Assembly (NCBI RefSeq): GCF_004004565.1 | Contig: NZ_SACM01000002.1 | Span: 62,001 to 126,000 of the forward strand | Origin: Inhella crocodyli | GTDB taxonomy: Bacteria > Pseudomonadota > Gammaproteobacteria > Burkholderiales > Burkholderiaceae_C | Direction: 5' to 3' | DNA: 64,000 nt | Shown here: piece after piece, positions 17,744-25,887 of the stretch | Position numbering within the stretch: position 1 is the stretch's first letter | Layout: each line of letters starts with the position of its first letter | The notes under the pieces: generated by a model | Database searches by the model: none | What the model saw: only the letters and a program-made list of their open reading frames with translations | What the model was told of the DNA's origin: nothing | Position numbers and translations under genes: made by a program

Positions 17744-19612
17744 CTAGCCTGGCAAATGCAGGGGCACGATCTCGGCGATGCGCTCTGCCACGGTGCCGTG
17801 GCAGGCGCGCAGAGCGTCCAGGGCCGAGTTGGGCAATGGTGCAGTGACATAGTCGGCGCGAATCGGACCGGCCTCCGGCTTGACACCGATGCGCACACGC
17901 CGCACCCGATCGGATTGCGCATGCACCAAAACGCTGGCAACGCCACGATGTCCGCTCGCGTGCCCGTGCATCTTGACCTGCACCTTGCCCAGGCTGAGGG
18001 CCAAGTCGTCGTGCACCAGCAGCACACGCTCGGGCGGGAGCCCGAGGTGCGCCATCAAGCGCACCACGATTTCCCCGGTCCAGTTGACCGGTGCATTGGG
18101 TTGCAAACACAGCAAACTGCAGCCGGCCATGGTCACTGCGGCCCAAGCGCCTGCGGGCGACTCCGTCCATTCGCCGCCCCCACTTCGCACGATGGCTGAC
18201 AAGGCTTCAGCGCCTGCGTTGTGGGGCGTCCCGAGATAAGCGTCACCGGGGTTGCCCAAGCCAATCACAAGCCAATCCCTGGGCCCCAATTGCGGCCACG
18301 GCACACTGGGCACGTCGCGGTCCCATCGGGCTTGTTGCTCGACCCCTGGAACTTGGCCGCGCCGGTCTTGCATGCGGTCGGGACAGTCGCTGCAAAACTG
18401 TTCGCGGCGACAGTCGTCTTGCCAACAGCGCACCTCGTTGCTGCGTGCCAGCACCAAGCGTTGTAGGTGGTCGATCTTCCCCGTGCCCTTCAGCAGCACC
18501 AGGTCGCCAGCCTTCGCATGCTGCGCCAGATGCGCCTGGGCCCCCCACACCGTGTCGAAGGCCCACACGCGCCCGCTTGCCCGACCTTGCACTTCCAATG
18601 CAACGGTGGCCCAAGGGCCGACCACCAGCACTTCGTCGGACACGTCGGCCAGGCGCTGGACGAGCTTGGCGATGTGCTTCTCTTTGCTGGCTCCCTTGGG
18701 TTTGTCCGAAACCTCGCCCAAAACGACCCACTTTCGTGGTGCTTGAGCCTGGGCGAGGAAATTCACGCAAGCGTCCAAGGTCCACATGGGCGCTTTGAAA
18801 TCGTCCCGAATGAAATGAAGGCCATCGGCGGTGGTCACGGGCTGCATGCGCCCGTCGAAGGCGGGAACGCGCGACAGCGCGTCGGCGCACTGTTGGAGGC
18901 TCAGGCCGCAGACCAAGGCCACGCCCACTGCACCGAGTACTGCCGTCACCCAATGATTGCCGCACAGTTGCGTGGTTGCGCGCACCCGTTGGTTGCCGTG
19001 GACGAGCGTGAGGGTCAACCGGTCGGGCCAGTTTGAGCGAACTTCCTCGGCTCGCAAGTCAGCTTGGGCCGCCAGGCCGTAGGTCAGAACGCTCCCGCGA
19101 CATTCAGCCGCCAAGGCCAGGGTGGGCGCGTCGTCGGCGTTCAACACCGCTGTGCCGTGGGCGGGCAAGCCGCGAACCAATGCGGCCAGCTCCTCGGCAA
19201 TGCCCTGCGGGTGGGTGAACGCGGCGGCATGGTCATCGCGGAGCAGGGTGATCAAGGCGACCGAGGGCTGCAACAGTGCGAGGTTCTGTTCCATCACGCC
19301 TGGACGGTCTTCGCTGATTTCGACCAAGCCGTAGTCGTGCCAGGGGCGCAGGCGAACGACCATCTTGGCCACTTCTGGGACAGCGTTCAGCGAGGCTCGC
19401 GTGGCTTCTCCACGCAGGTGCTGCGACAGGATCCCCTGCAGCAATTCCTTCGCGGTGGTTTTGCCTGCGCTTCCGGCCACGCCGATGCAACGGGGGCGCT
19501 TGAGCCACGGGCGGTAGGCCAAGCCGCAGCGCACCCAGACCCGGTCCACGGCGGCGTCGCCCACCTTGGCGCGAAGTCGCCAGCCCAGTGCAGCCCACAA
19601 GTTAAGTGTCAT
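17744..19612 (-). CDS. MurF-like ligase / Cys4 / peptidyl-tRNA hydrolase-like fusion (copy A)
   Basis: A 622-residue, two-enzyme fusion. Residues about 40-390 are a MurF-type Mur ligase: P-loop GVAGSAGKTT (44-53), Glu near 98, RDDHAAAF (His 128), NAD in the central domain, GRM followed by RDDFKAP (about 254-275), and a MurF-like C-terminal LLKGTGKIDHLQ. The UDP-binding N-terminal domain of about 80 residues is missing. A CX4CX5CX2C cluster (396-410) follows. Residues 446-622 resemble Pth: GLGNPG (N454), TPHNAG (H464), VN510 and HDD (D535), but R556 stands at the E. coli Asn114 position. The start overlaps the stop of copy B (ATGA). The neighbours give no function. I infer ATP-dependent amide ligation combined with an esterase-like or RNA-binding domain. 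Confidence 0.85.
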   Translation of the reverse strand: MTLNLWAALGWRLRAKVGDAAVDRVWVRCGLAYRPWLKRPRCIGVAGSAGKTTAKELLQGILSQHLRGEATRASLNAVPEVAKMVVRLRPWHDYGLVEISEDRPGVMEQNLALLQPSVALITLLRDDHAAAFTHPQGIAEELAALVRGLPAHGTAVLNADDAPTLALAAECRGSVLTYGLAAQADLRAEEVRSNWPDRLTLTLVHGNQRVRATTQLCGNHWVTAVLGAVGVALVCGLSLQQCADALSRVPAFDGRMQPVTTADGLHFIRDDFKAPMWTLDACVNFLAQAQAPRKWVVLGEVSDKPKGASKEKHIAKLVQRLADVSDEVLVVGPWATVALEVQGRASGRVWAFDTVWGAQAHLAQHAKAGDLVLLKGTGKIDHLQRLVLARSNEVRCWQDDCRREQFCSDCPDRMQDRRGQVPGVEQQARWDRDVPSVPWPQLGPRDWLVIGLGNPGDAYLGTPHNAGAEALSAIVRSGGGEWTESPAGAWAAVTMAGCSLLCLQPNAPVNWTGEIVVRLMAHLGLPPERVLLVHDDLALSLGKVQVKMHGHASGHRGVASVLVHAQSDRVRRVRIGVKPEAGPIRADYVTAPLPNSALDALRACHGTVAERIAEIVPLHLPG

Positions 19613-21501
19613 GTCTCGGCCTTTCGTGGCGCCTGGCGCAACAAGGTCCGCAGGCGTGCCACCGCCTGCTCAACCCCCGCATTCGCGAGCGCGTGGGATG
19701 ACGGGTCGAAGGGCTTGGTCACGTGGTCGATCCACGATTCGGGGGGCTCGCTGGGGCGCGCCCCGACCTTGATGCGGCAAAAGCCGTCGGACTGGAAGGC
19801 GACCAAGACGGAGTCGATGCCTCGGTGTCCGCCGGCGCTGCCTGCCTGCCGCTGCTTCACCGTGCCCAGGGGCAGCGACAGGTCGTCGTGGACCAACACC
19901 ATTCGCGCGGGCGCCAAGCCCCAGCGCTCGGCGATGCGCCGCAGCGCCGGGCCGGTCAGGTTGATGGCCACTTGGGGCAGCAGCAGGGACACCGAGCGGC
20001 CGTTCAACGAGCCCCGGGCGACATGCATGTTTGTGTCGCGGTGCCAAGTCCATCCTTCCGCCGCGGCCAGGGCCTGCAGCGTGGCGGCACCCAGGTTGTG
20101 CGGGGTGTTGTCGTATTGCGCGCCAGCGTTGCCCAATCCGACCGCGACCCACTCGTCCGCGGCGGGTGGCGCAGCTTGCCATGGGTGTTCCGGGGCGGGT
20201 GCCTCGTCATTGCGGACCGCCGTCGCCCCGTGGTTGGGAGGACGGCTGCGGCGGCCCAATTCCGGGCAGCTGGTGCAGCTGCGCGTCAGGCGACAGTCGT
20301 CACGCCAGCAGTCGACTTGCCTGTCCCGGGTCAGCAGGAGTCGCTCCAAATGGTCTTGCTTGTTGGTGCCCTTGAGCCACACGAGATCCCCAGACCTCAG
20401 CTCGGCGTTGAGAAAGGTCGACAGGTCCAGCACGCTGGAAAACGCCATGCGTCGGGTCGATGGGTGGCACCGAGCGCCCAAGGCCGCCGTCGCCCAGGGG
20501 CCGACGAACAGCGCCAGGTCGACCAGCCCGTTGAGTTGCTCCGCCAGTTGGGCGTAGCGCTTTGCCGCGCCGACGCCAGGCCCAAAGTCGGACAAGCTGC
20601 CGATCACGGCAACCTTGCGCGGGGCCTTCGCTCGCTGCAAGAAATCCAGGCCCGCCGCGACCGTCCAATACGGCGCTTTGTAGTCGTCCCGCACGACGTG
20701 CACCCCGTCGGCGGTGGTAAGCCCTTGCATCCGTCCGCTCAAGGCCGGCAAGCTGCCCAGCACTTGTGCGCACTGCCGCAGTGACAGGCCGCAGGCCAGC
20801 GCGGTGGCCACGGCCCCCAGCACCACCGGCACCCAGTGGCGGCCGTGGAGTTGTGTCGTGGCGCGTGCCCGCTCGTCGCCGTGTACGAGGGTCATCGACA
20901 GCGTGCTTGGCCAGTCGCCGTCAACGTCTTCGGCCCGGACGTGCGCATGGTCGGCGACCCCATACGTGATCACTCGGGCGCTGGTGTGCTCCTGCAGGGC
21001 CGCGATCTCGGGCTCGTCGGCGTTCAGCACCGCGGTGCCAGAGGCCGGCAGTGACGCCAGCAGGCAGGCAAACTCCGCCAAGACCTGCGCCGCGCCCTCG
21101 AATGCGGCCGCGTGGTCGTCGCGACGCAGCGTGACCAGGGCCACGGACGGGCGAAACAAGGCAACGTTGGCGGCCATGGCCCCGGGCTCGTGCTCGGTGA
21201 GTTCTGCCACCGCATAGCGGTGCCAAGGTCGCATCGCCAGCACCACCTTGGCGATCTGGTGCAGCATGTTCAGCGAGCCGGGGTTGGCCACGCCCGGTCC
21301 CGTGGACGCCAGCAGCCCGTGGATCAACTCTTTGGCGGTCGACTTGCCGCCGCTGCCGGTGACCCCAATCGCGATGGGGCCACGCACCCACGGGCGGTAA
21401 ACCCGCGCGAGCCGAACCCAGGCAGCATCGACCCGGTCACTGCCCACCCAAGCGCGAATGCGCCAAGCGAACGAATGGAGGATGGAGCGCAAGCGACGCA
21501 T
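19609..21501 (-). CDS. MurF-like ligase / Cys4 / peptidyl-tRNA hydrolase-like fusion (copy B)
   Basis: A 630-residue paralogue, promoter-proximal to copy A. The ligase part has P-loop GVTGSGGKST (46-55), Glu 100, RRDDHAAAF (His 130), GRM then RDDYKAPYW (about 256-279), GPWATAAL and LKGTNKQDHLERL. The Cys cluster CX4CX5CX2C is at 398-412. The Pth-like part (about 450-630) keeps N458, H468, N514 and D539, again with Arg (560) in place of the E. coli Asn114 and Ile in place of Met67. ATG at 21501 gives an N-terminus collinear with copy A; a longer reading to 21804 would overlap the upstream PEP-CTERM gene antiparallel in frame usage and adds no recognisable sequence. Base composition is like the neighbours, with no sign of recent transfer. 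Confidence 0.85.
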   Translation of the reverse strand: MRRLRSILHSFAWRIRAWVGSDRVDAAWVRLARVYRPWVRGPIAIGVTGSGGKSTAKELIHGLLASTGPGVANPGSLNMLHQIAKVVLAMRPWHRYAVAELTEHEPGAMAANVALFRPSVALVTLRRDDHAAAFEGAAQVLAEFACLLASLPASGTAVLNADEPEIAALQEHTSARVITYGVADHAHVRAEDVDGDWPSTLSMTLVHGDERARATTQLHGRHWVPVVLGAVATALACGLSLRQCAQVLGSLPALSGRMQGLTTADGVHVVRDDYKAPYWTVAAGLDFLQRAKAPRKVAVIGSLSDFGPGVGAAKRYAQLAEQLNGLVDLALFVGPWATAALGARCHPSTRRMAFSSVLDLSTFLNAELRSGDLVWLKGTNKQDHLERLLLTRDRQVDCWRDDCRLTRSCTSCPELGRRSRPPNHGATAVRNDEAPAPEHPWQAAPPAADEWVAVGLGNAGAQYDNTPHNLGAATLQALAAAEGWTWHRDTNMHVARGSLNGRSVSLLLPQVAINLTGPALRRIAERWGLAPARMVLVHDDLSLPLGTVKQRQAGSAGGHRGIDSVLVAFQSDGFCRIKVGARPSEPPESWIDHVTKPFDPSSHALANAGVEQAVARLRTLLRQAPRKAET

Positions 21502-21592
21502 CGATGGACGAAAGCACGTCAGGCTGAGGGGTCCGAGTTTCGTCGTGCAGTCCCGCGCAGGGCGATGGCTGTGAACTCGTACCGCGGGGATC

Positions 21593-21628
21593 CCAGAAAA
21601 CACAACAGGGTGCCGAAGCACCCTGTTG
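21593..21628 (-). terminator. Rho-independent terminator of the PEP-CTERM gene
   Basis: A perfect 11-base stem CAACAGGGTGC/GCACCCTGTTG (21603-21613 and 21618-21628), with a four-base loop, is followed in the reverse direction by TGTGTTTTCTG. It separates the PEP-CTERM gene from the Mur/Pth-like pair, which therefore needs read-through or its own promoter. Confidence 0.85.
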
Positions 21629-21653
21629 GTAGGAGAGAAGGCGACGCCTTCGC

Positions 21654-22424
21654 TTAGGCGGCCTTGCGACGGCGGGCGGCAAAGCCCAAACCGGCCAGAC
21701 CGAAGCCCACCAGGGCCAGCACGCCAGGTTCCGACACCGTGGAGATGCGGAAGCCGAACGGCACGACCGTGGCCTGGTTTTCTTCGGTCGTGAAACCGAC
21801 GCAACCGGCAGCTTTGCCCGCGGCGGCGCAGGCGGCCGGCGGCAGGGTTTGGAACGAACCCAGGCTCAGCGGGAACACCGTGATGGCGTACGTGATGCCG
21901 TCGTAGGTGAACTGCTGGGCGCCAGACGCTTGCGACGGGTTGTCCAGCACGAAGATGTCACGGCACGGGGTGCTGCTGGCAACCGCGCAGGTTTCCACGT
22001 TCGGCGTTTCGACAAACTTGATGTCGATGTTCTGCAGGCTGGGCGGGAAGGTCGGGCCCGGCACCGGCAGGGTGGGCGTCAGCACCAACTGGGCTTGCAG
22101 CGTGGCGGATGCCAACGTCGCACCGAAGATCGGGAAGTTGTTGTGCGTGACAGTCACGCCATTACCGATGCCAGTGTTCGTGGCCACCGTGCCAGCCGCG
22201 GGGTCGGTCAGACTCAGCGAGGAAATGCCGGCGGTCGTGGCGGGCGTGCCCCAGCTCAGCAGTTGCGTACCGACTCCGCTCGTGTTGGCGTTGTCAGTGT
22301 TCTTGGCCGCAGACCACTTCGAGGTCAAGGTGTAGGACCACTGCGTGACCATGGCCGCCGAGGCCGAGGTGCTCAGCGCGAGGGCCACGCCAGCGGCAGC
22401 CGTCAGCTTCAGAAGTTTGTTCAT
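21654..22424 (-). CDS. THxN-type PEP-CTERM surface protein
   Basis: A 256-residue exported protein. The signal peptide is MNKLLKLTAAAGVALALSTSASA. The mature region is Thr/Ser/Asn-rich and predicted beta, with a VTHNNFPI segment matching the THxN motif seen in one PEP-CTERM family, and a Cys pair in ETCAVASSTPC. The C-terminus is a sorting signal: VSEPGVLALVG, a hydrophobic helix and ARRRKAA. The core is SEP rather than PEP, a tolerated variant. Exosortase and archaeosortase-like processing (EpsH type) would cleave here; no exosortase gene is in the window. The start at 22424 follows CGGAGGA at good spacing. A sigma-54 promoter precedes it and a strong terminator follows. Confidence 0.88.
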   Translation of the reverse strand: MNKLLKLTAAAGVALALSTSASAAMVTQWSYTLTSKWSAAKNTDNANTSGVGTQLLSWGTPATTAGISSLSLTDPAAGTVATNTGIGNGVTVTHNNFPIFGATLASATLQAQLVLTPTLPVPGPTFPPSLQNIDIKFVETPNVETCAVASSTPCRDIFVLDNPSQASGAQQFTYDGITYAITVFPLSLGSFQTLPPAACAAAGKAAGCVGFTTEENQATVVPFGFRISTVSEPGVLALVGFGLAGLGFAARRRKAA

Positions 22425-22463
22425 CGTCGTCCTCCGACAAATTGGGTTAGGTGACCAGTGGTT

Positions 22464-22479
22464 AGCAATGCCTGTGCCA
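22464..22479 (-). promoter_or_regulatory. Sigma-54 promoter of the PEP-CTERM gene
   Basis: Reverse strand reads TGGCAC-AGGCA-TTGCT, an exact match to the -24/-12 consensus TGGCAC-N5-TTGCW. It lies 40 bases upstream of the PEP-CTERM start, predicting a leader of roughly 30 bases that contains the Shine-Dalgarno. RpoN together with the PrsK/PrsR two-component system is known to drive PEP-CTERM genes in floc-forming betaproteobacteria, which fits. Confidence 0.8.
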
Positions 22480-22608
22480 GGATCCAATTCGCGCCGAAAA
22501 ACGAAATGCAATCAATGAGTTACAGATCGTTTGCTGGCGACGATCGCCAGGCGGGCTGAGGGGCTGTAAAGCCTTCCGACAAGGTCGACGGGGCGAAGGA
22601 GCGCCGTT

Positions 22609-22641
22609 TGCACCAAGAAAAAGGGGCCCCTGGGGGGCCCC
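22609..22641 (-). terminator. Rho-independent terminator of ssb
   Basis: Palindromic 8-base arms GGGGCCCC (22623-22630 and 22634-22641) are separated by three bases and followed, in the reverse direction, by TTTTTCTTGG. It lies 26 bases past the ssb stop. Confidence 0.85.
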
Positions 22642-22667
22642 GGCGGGGTGCGGTCAAGCGACGCCGT

Positions 22668-23165
22668 TCAGAACGGGATGTCGTCGTCCATGTCGTCGAA
22701 GCTGCTGGCCGGCTTGGGGGCCGGGGCCTGACGCGGGGCTGCCTGGGGCCGCTGCGGGCGCGGGGCGGGGGCGCCGCCGTGGTCGTCGTCGTGGCCTCGG
22801 TTGTAACCGCCACCGCCCGAGCCGCCCTCGTCACGGCCGCCCAGCAGTTGCATCTGCTCGGCGATGATTTCGGTGGTGTAGTTGTCCTTGCCGTCCTTGT
22901 CCTGCCACTTGCGGGTCTTCAAGCGACCTTCGACGTAGACCGGGCGCCCCTTTTTGAGGTACTCGCCAGCGATTTCGGCCAGACGGTCGTAGAACACCAC
23001 GCGGTGCCATTCGGTTTCTTCTTGGCGTTCGCCGCTGTCTTTCGACTTCCAGTTGCGGGTGGTGGCGATGCTGACGTTGCAAACCGCCGCGCCGCTGGGC
23101 GTGTAGCGCAGTTCGGGGTCGCGCCCCAGGTTTCCAAGAACGATGACTTTGTTGACCGATGCCAT
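22668..23165 (-). CDS. ssb: Single-stranded DNA-binding protein
   Basis: A 165-residue SSB that coats single-stranded DNA in replication, recombination and repair. The OB fold is in residues 1-110 ([23 protein letters not shown] at the start, [21 protein letters not shown] in the middle). A Gly-, Arg- and Pro-rich flexible linker follows, and the acidic tip MDDDIPF binds partner proteins. All hallmarks are intact. It is divergent from the M14 carboxypeptidase gene and closed by a strong terminator, so it is monocistronic. Confidence 0.97.
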   Translation of the reverse strand: MASVNKVIVLGNLGRDPELRYTPSGAAVCNVSIATTRNWKSKDSGERQEETEWHRVVFYDRLAEIAGEYLKKGRPVYVEGRLKTRKWQDKDGKDNYTTEIIAEQMQLLGGRDEGGSGGGGYNRGHDDDHGGAPAPRPQRPQAAPRQAPAPKPASSFDDMDDDIPF

Positions 23166-23248
23166 GGCGAGCTCCGCTGTTCAGCGTAAATAGTGGGGCC
23201 GGGATGATACGGGGCAGCGCTGCCGCTGGGGGCTCGAACAATGGGGGC

Positions 23249-24958
23249 ATGCCCTCACTGCCCATCCCCGACTTTGCCCGCTTCTACAAGCACGACGAAC
23301 TCTTGAGCCTGCTGGCCGCTTACGCGGACGCCCGGCCCGACCTGGTGGAGCGCCAGGTCATCGGCCAAAGCTTTGAAGGCCGGGACATCGTGCTGCTGGT
23401 GCTCACCAACCGAGCCACCGGGAACCACGAAGACAAGCCTGCCCTCTGGGTGGACGGCAACATCCACGCCGCCGAACTGCTGGCGTCCACAGCGGTGCTG
23501 TACTACCTGCACCGATTGCTGTCGACCTACGGACAAGACGAGGCCGTCACGCACTTGTTGGACACCCGCACGGTCTACCTCGTGCCGCGCCTGAACCCCG
23601 ACGGGGCTGAACTGGCCTTGTCAGACCGGCCGCGGCACATCCGCAGCAGCACGCGCCGCTATCCCTACGACGAGGCGCCGGTGTCCGGCCTCACGCCGGA
23701 GGACATCGACGGCGATGGACGCATTTTGAGCATGCGGGTGGTCGACCCGCACGGCGGCTGGAAGGCCGACGCCCAGGACCCTCGTTTGATGGTGGCGCGC
23801 GAGCCGGGTGAGTTTGGCGGCACCTACTACCGGGTGATGCCCGAAGGCTTGATTGCCGGCTTCGATGGCGTGCAGATCGCCGTGAACCCGGACCCCGAAG
23901 GCCTGGACCTGAACCGCAATTTCCCGTCCGAATGGCGGCAGGAGTTCGAACAGGTGGGCGCGGGGCCCTACCCGACGAGCGAGCCCGAGGTGCGGGCGAT
24001 GGTCGACTTCATCGTGAAGCACCCCAACATCGGCGCGGCGCTCAGCTATCACACGCACAGCGGCGTCATCTTGCGGCCCAGCACCGCGCGCAGCGACGAC
24101 GACCTCTTCCCCGAAGACCTGTGGCAAATCAAGCGCTTGAGCGCGCTGGGCACGAAGCACACGGGATTCCCCGCCGTCAGCAGTTGGCACGACTTCCGCT
24201 ACCACCCGAAGGAAACGATTTCGGGAACCCAAAGTTGGGTGTACGAACACCTGGGCGCCTTGTTCTGGGTGGTGGAACTGTGGAGCCCCAATCGCGAGGC
24301 CGGGATCAGTGGCTACCACTGGACCGACTGGTACCGCGAGCACCCGGCTGACGACGACCGCAAGCTGCTGGCCTGGGCCGACAGCCTGGGCCCGGATTCG
24401 GCCTTTGTGCAGTGGCGTCCCTTCCAACACCCCCAGTTGGGCGCGGTGGAGATTGGAGGCTGGGACCTGATGAACTTTTGGCGCAATCCGCCACCGGCCT
24501 ACCGCGAGAAGGAAGTCGAACGCTTCCCGGGGTGGATGAACCAGATCGCCTTGAGCCTGCCCAAGCTGGTGCTCTTGCAGACCGAGGTCGAGCGTCTGGG
24601 GCCCGAGAGTTGGCGGGTGCGCATGGCCGTGGCCAACAGCGGCTACCTGCCCAGCACCGTCACGCTGCAGGCCGAGAAGCGGCAGGTGGTGCGGGGCCTG
24701 GTGTTCGAAATTGCCGATGCCGACGATCCGAACGCGCCCCTGCAACTCGCGCCGGGACAGCACCGCCGCGTGCAGGGGGGGCAATTGGCCGGGCATGCGG
24801 CCAAGACGAGCCCCCAAGCCTTTTTGCCGACCAAGGCCATCACGGGCGATCGCGCCCAGGTCCAGTGGTTGATCCAAGCGCCAGTCGGTCAGCGCTTGCG
24901 ATTGCAGGCCAGGCACCCGCGCGCTGGGCTGGTGGACGTGGTCCTGAGCTTGGCCTGA
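23249..24958 (+). CDS. M14 family zinc carboxypeptidase
   Basis: A 569-residue peptidase. The zinc ligands of family M14 are visible: His and Glu in [10 protein letters not shown] (about 74-80), and His in ALSYHTHSG near 270. Arg/Asn substrate residues lie in [11 protein letters not shown], and the general-base Glu is in [10 protein letters not shown]. The N-terminal part is the catalytic domain; the last 150 residues look like a separate beta-rich domain. There is no signal peptide, so the protein is probably cytoplasmic, unlike many family members. ATG at 23249 gives MPSLPIPDF; longer in-frame starts overlap the ssb promoter region. It is followed 13 bases later by ubiA. The biological substrate is unknown. 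Confidence 0.88.
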   Translation: MPSLPIPDFARFYKHDELLSLLAAYADARPDLVERQVIGQSFEGRDIVLLVLTNRATGNHEDKPALWVDGNIHAAELLASTAVLYYLHRLLSTYGQDEAVTHLLDTRTVYLVPRLNPDGAELALSDRPRHIRSSTRRYPYDEAPVSGLTPEDIDGDGRILSMRVVDPHGGWKADAQDPRLMVAREPGEFGGTYYRVMPEGLIAGFDGVQIAVNPDPEGLDLNRNFPSEWRQEFEQVGAGPYPTSEPEVRAMVDFIVKHPNIGAALSYHTHSGVILRPSTARSDDDLFPEDLWQIKRLSALGTKHTGFPAVSSWHDFRYHPKETISGTQSWVYEHLGALFWVVELWSPNREAGISGYHWTDWYREHPADDDRKLLAWADSLGPDSAFVQWRPFQHPQLGAVEIGGWDLMNFWRNPPPAYREKEVERFPGWMNQIALSLPKLVLLQTEVERLGPESWRVRMAVANSGYLPSTVTLQAEKRQVVRGLVFEIADADDPNAPLQLAPGQHRRVQGGQLAGHAAKTSPQAFLPTKAITGDRAQVQWLIQAPVGQRLRLQARHPRAGLVDVVLSLA

Positions 24959-24971
24959 GCACAATGCGCTC

Positions 24972-25880
24972 ATGTCCGCCACGCCCCGATTGACCGAGCG
25001 CCTGCCGCTGTACCTCGACCTGATCCGGTGGGACCGCCCAGCGGGGTGGCTGTTGCTGCTGTGGCCCACGCTCAGTGCCCTGTGGTTGGCGGCTGACGGA
25101 TTTCCGGGGTGGCACCTGCTCGGGGTTTTCGTGGCGGGCACCGTCCTGATGCGCTCGGCGGGCTGTTGCGTCAACGACGTGGCCGACCGCGACTTCGACC
25201 GCCACGTCAAACGCACGGCCCAACGCCCCGTGACCAGCGGCCGCGTGGGCGTGCGGGAGGCCTTGCTGGTCGGGTCGGCCTTGGCCTTTCTGGCTTTTTT
25301 ATTGGTGCTGACGACCAACCCACCGACCCTCTGGATGAGCGTTGCCGCCCTGGCGGTGGCCGTGGCCTACCCCTTTGCCAAGCGGTGGGTGTCGATGCCC
25401 CAAGCGGTGTTGGGCGTGGCCTTTAGCTTTGGCATCCCCATGGCGTTTACTGCCGTGCAGGGCAGTGCGGAATGGCGATGGGGGGCCGTTCCCGACGCGG
25501 TGCCTTGGCAAGCGTGGCTCATGGTGCTGGCCAACCTGAGTTGGGTGCTGGCCTACGACACCGAGTACGCGATGGTGGACCGCGACGACGACTTGAAGAT
25601 CGGCATCCGAACCAGTGCCATCACCTTGGGGCGCTTCGACGTGGCGGCCGTGGCCTTGTTCTACGGGCTCTTCTTGGTCGGCTGGACCTGGGCCGGCCTT
25701 CAGTTGGGGCTCGGTCGGGGCTTCTTGCTCGGCATGGCCGTGGCCGCGGGCCAAGCGGTGTGGCATGTGAAGCTGATCGCCGACCGCTCGCGAGAAGGCT
25801 GTTTCCGGGCTTTTCGCCTGAACCACTGGATCGGCGCCGCGGCTTTTGCTGGCGTCGTCCTGGATTTGGGCCTGCGCTAA
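24972..25880 (+). CDS. ubiA: 4-hydroxybenzoate octaprenyltransferase
   Basis: A 302-residue integral membrane prenyltransferase of ubiquinone biosynthesis, joining polyprenyl diphosphate to 4-hydroxybenzoate. The two Asp-rich Mg-diphosphate motifs are present: [19 protein letters not shown] (about 68-86) and [16 protein letters not shown] (about 197-212). About eight transmembrane helices surround them. Length and the N-terminal [18 protein letters not shown] are typical of proteobacterial UbiA. Its 3' end faces pssA with seven bases between stops. Confidence 0.95.
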   Translation: MSATPRLTERLPLYLDLIRWDRPAGWLLLLWPTLSALWLAADGFPGWHLLGVFVAGTVLMRSAGCCVNDVADRDFDRHVKRTAQRPVTSGRVGVREALLVGSALAFLAFLLVLTTNPPTLWMSVAALAVAVAYPFAKRWVSMPQAVLGVAFSFGIPMAFTAVQGSAEWRWGAVPDAVPWQAWLMVLANLSWVLAYDTEYAMVDRDDDLKIGIRTSAITLGRFDVAAVALFYGLFLVGWTWAGLQLGLGRGFLLGMAVAAGQAVWHVKLIADRSREGCFRAFRLNHWIGAAAFAGVVLDLGLR

Positions 25881-25887
25881 CGCCCGC

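Noticed and set aside
17744-19612. Copy A as the housekeeping peptidyl-tRNA hydrolase gene
   Set aside because: It is fused to a ligase, has Arg at the Asn114 position and lacks the usual rplY/ychF neighbours; a normal pth is expected elsewhere in the genome.
21502-21804. N-terminal extension of copy B of the Mur/Pth fusion
   Set aside because: It would overlap the PEP-CTERM gene and its terminator, and copy A has no counterpart of it.
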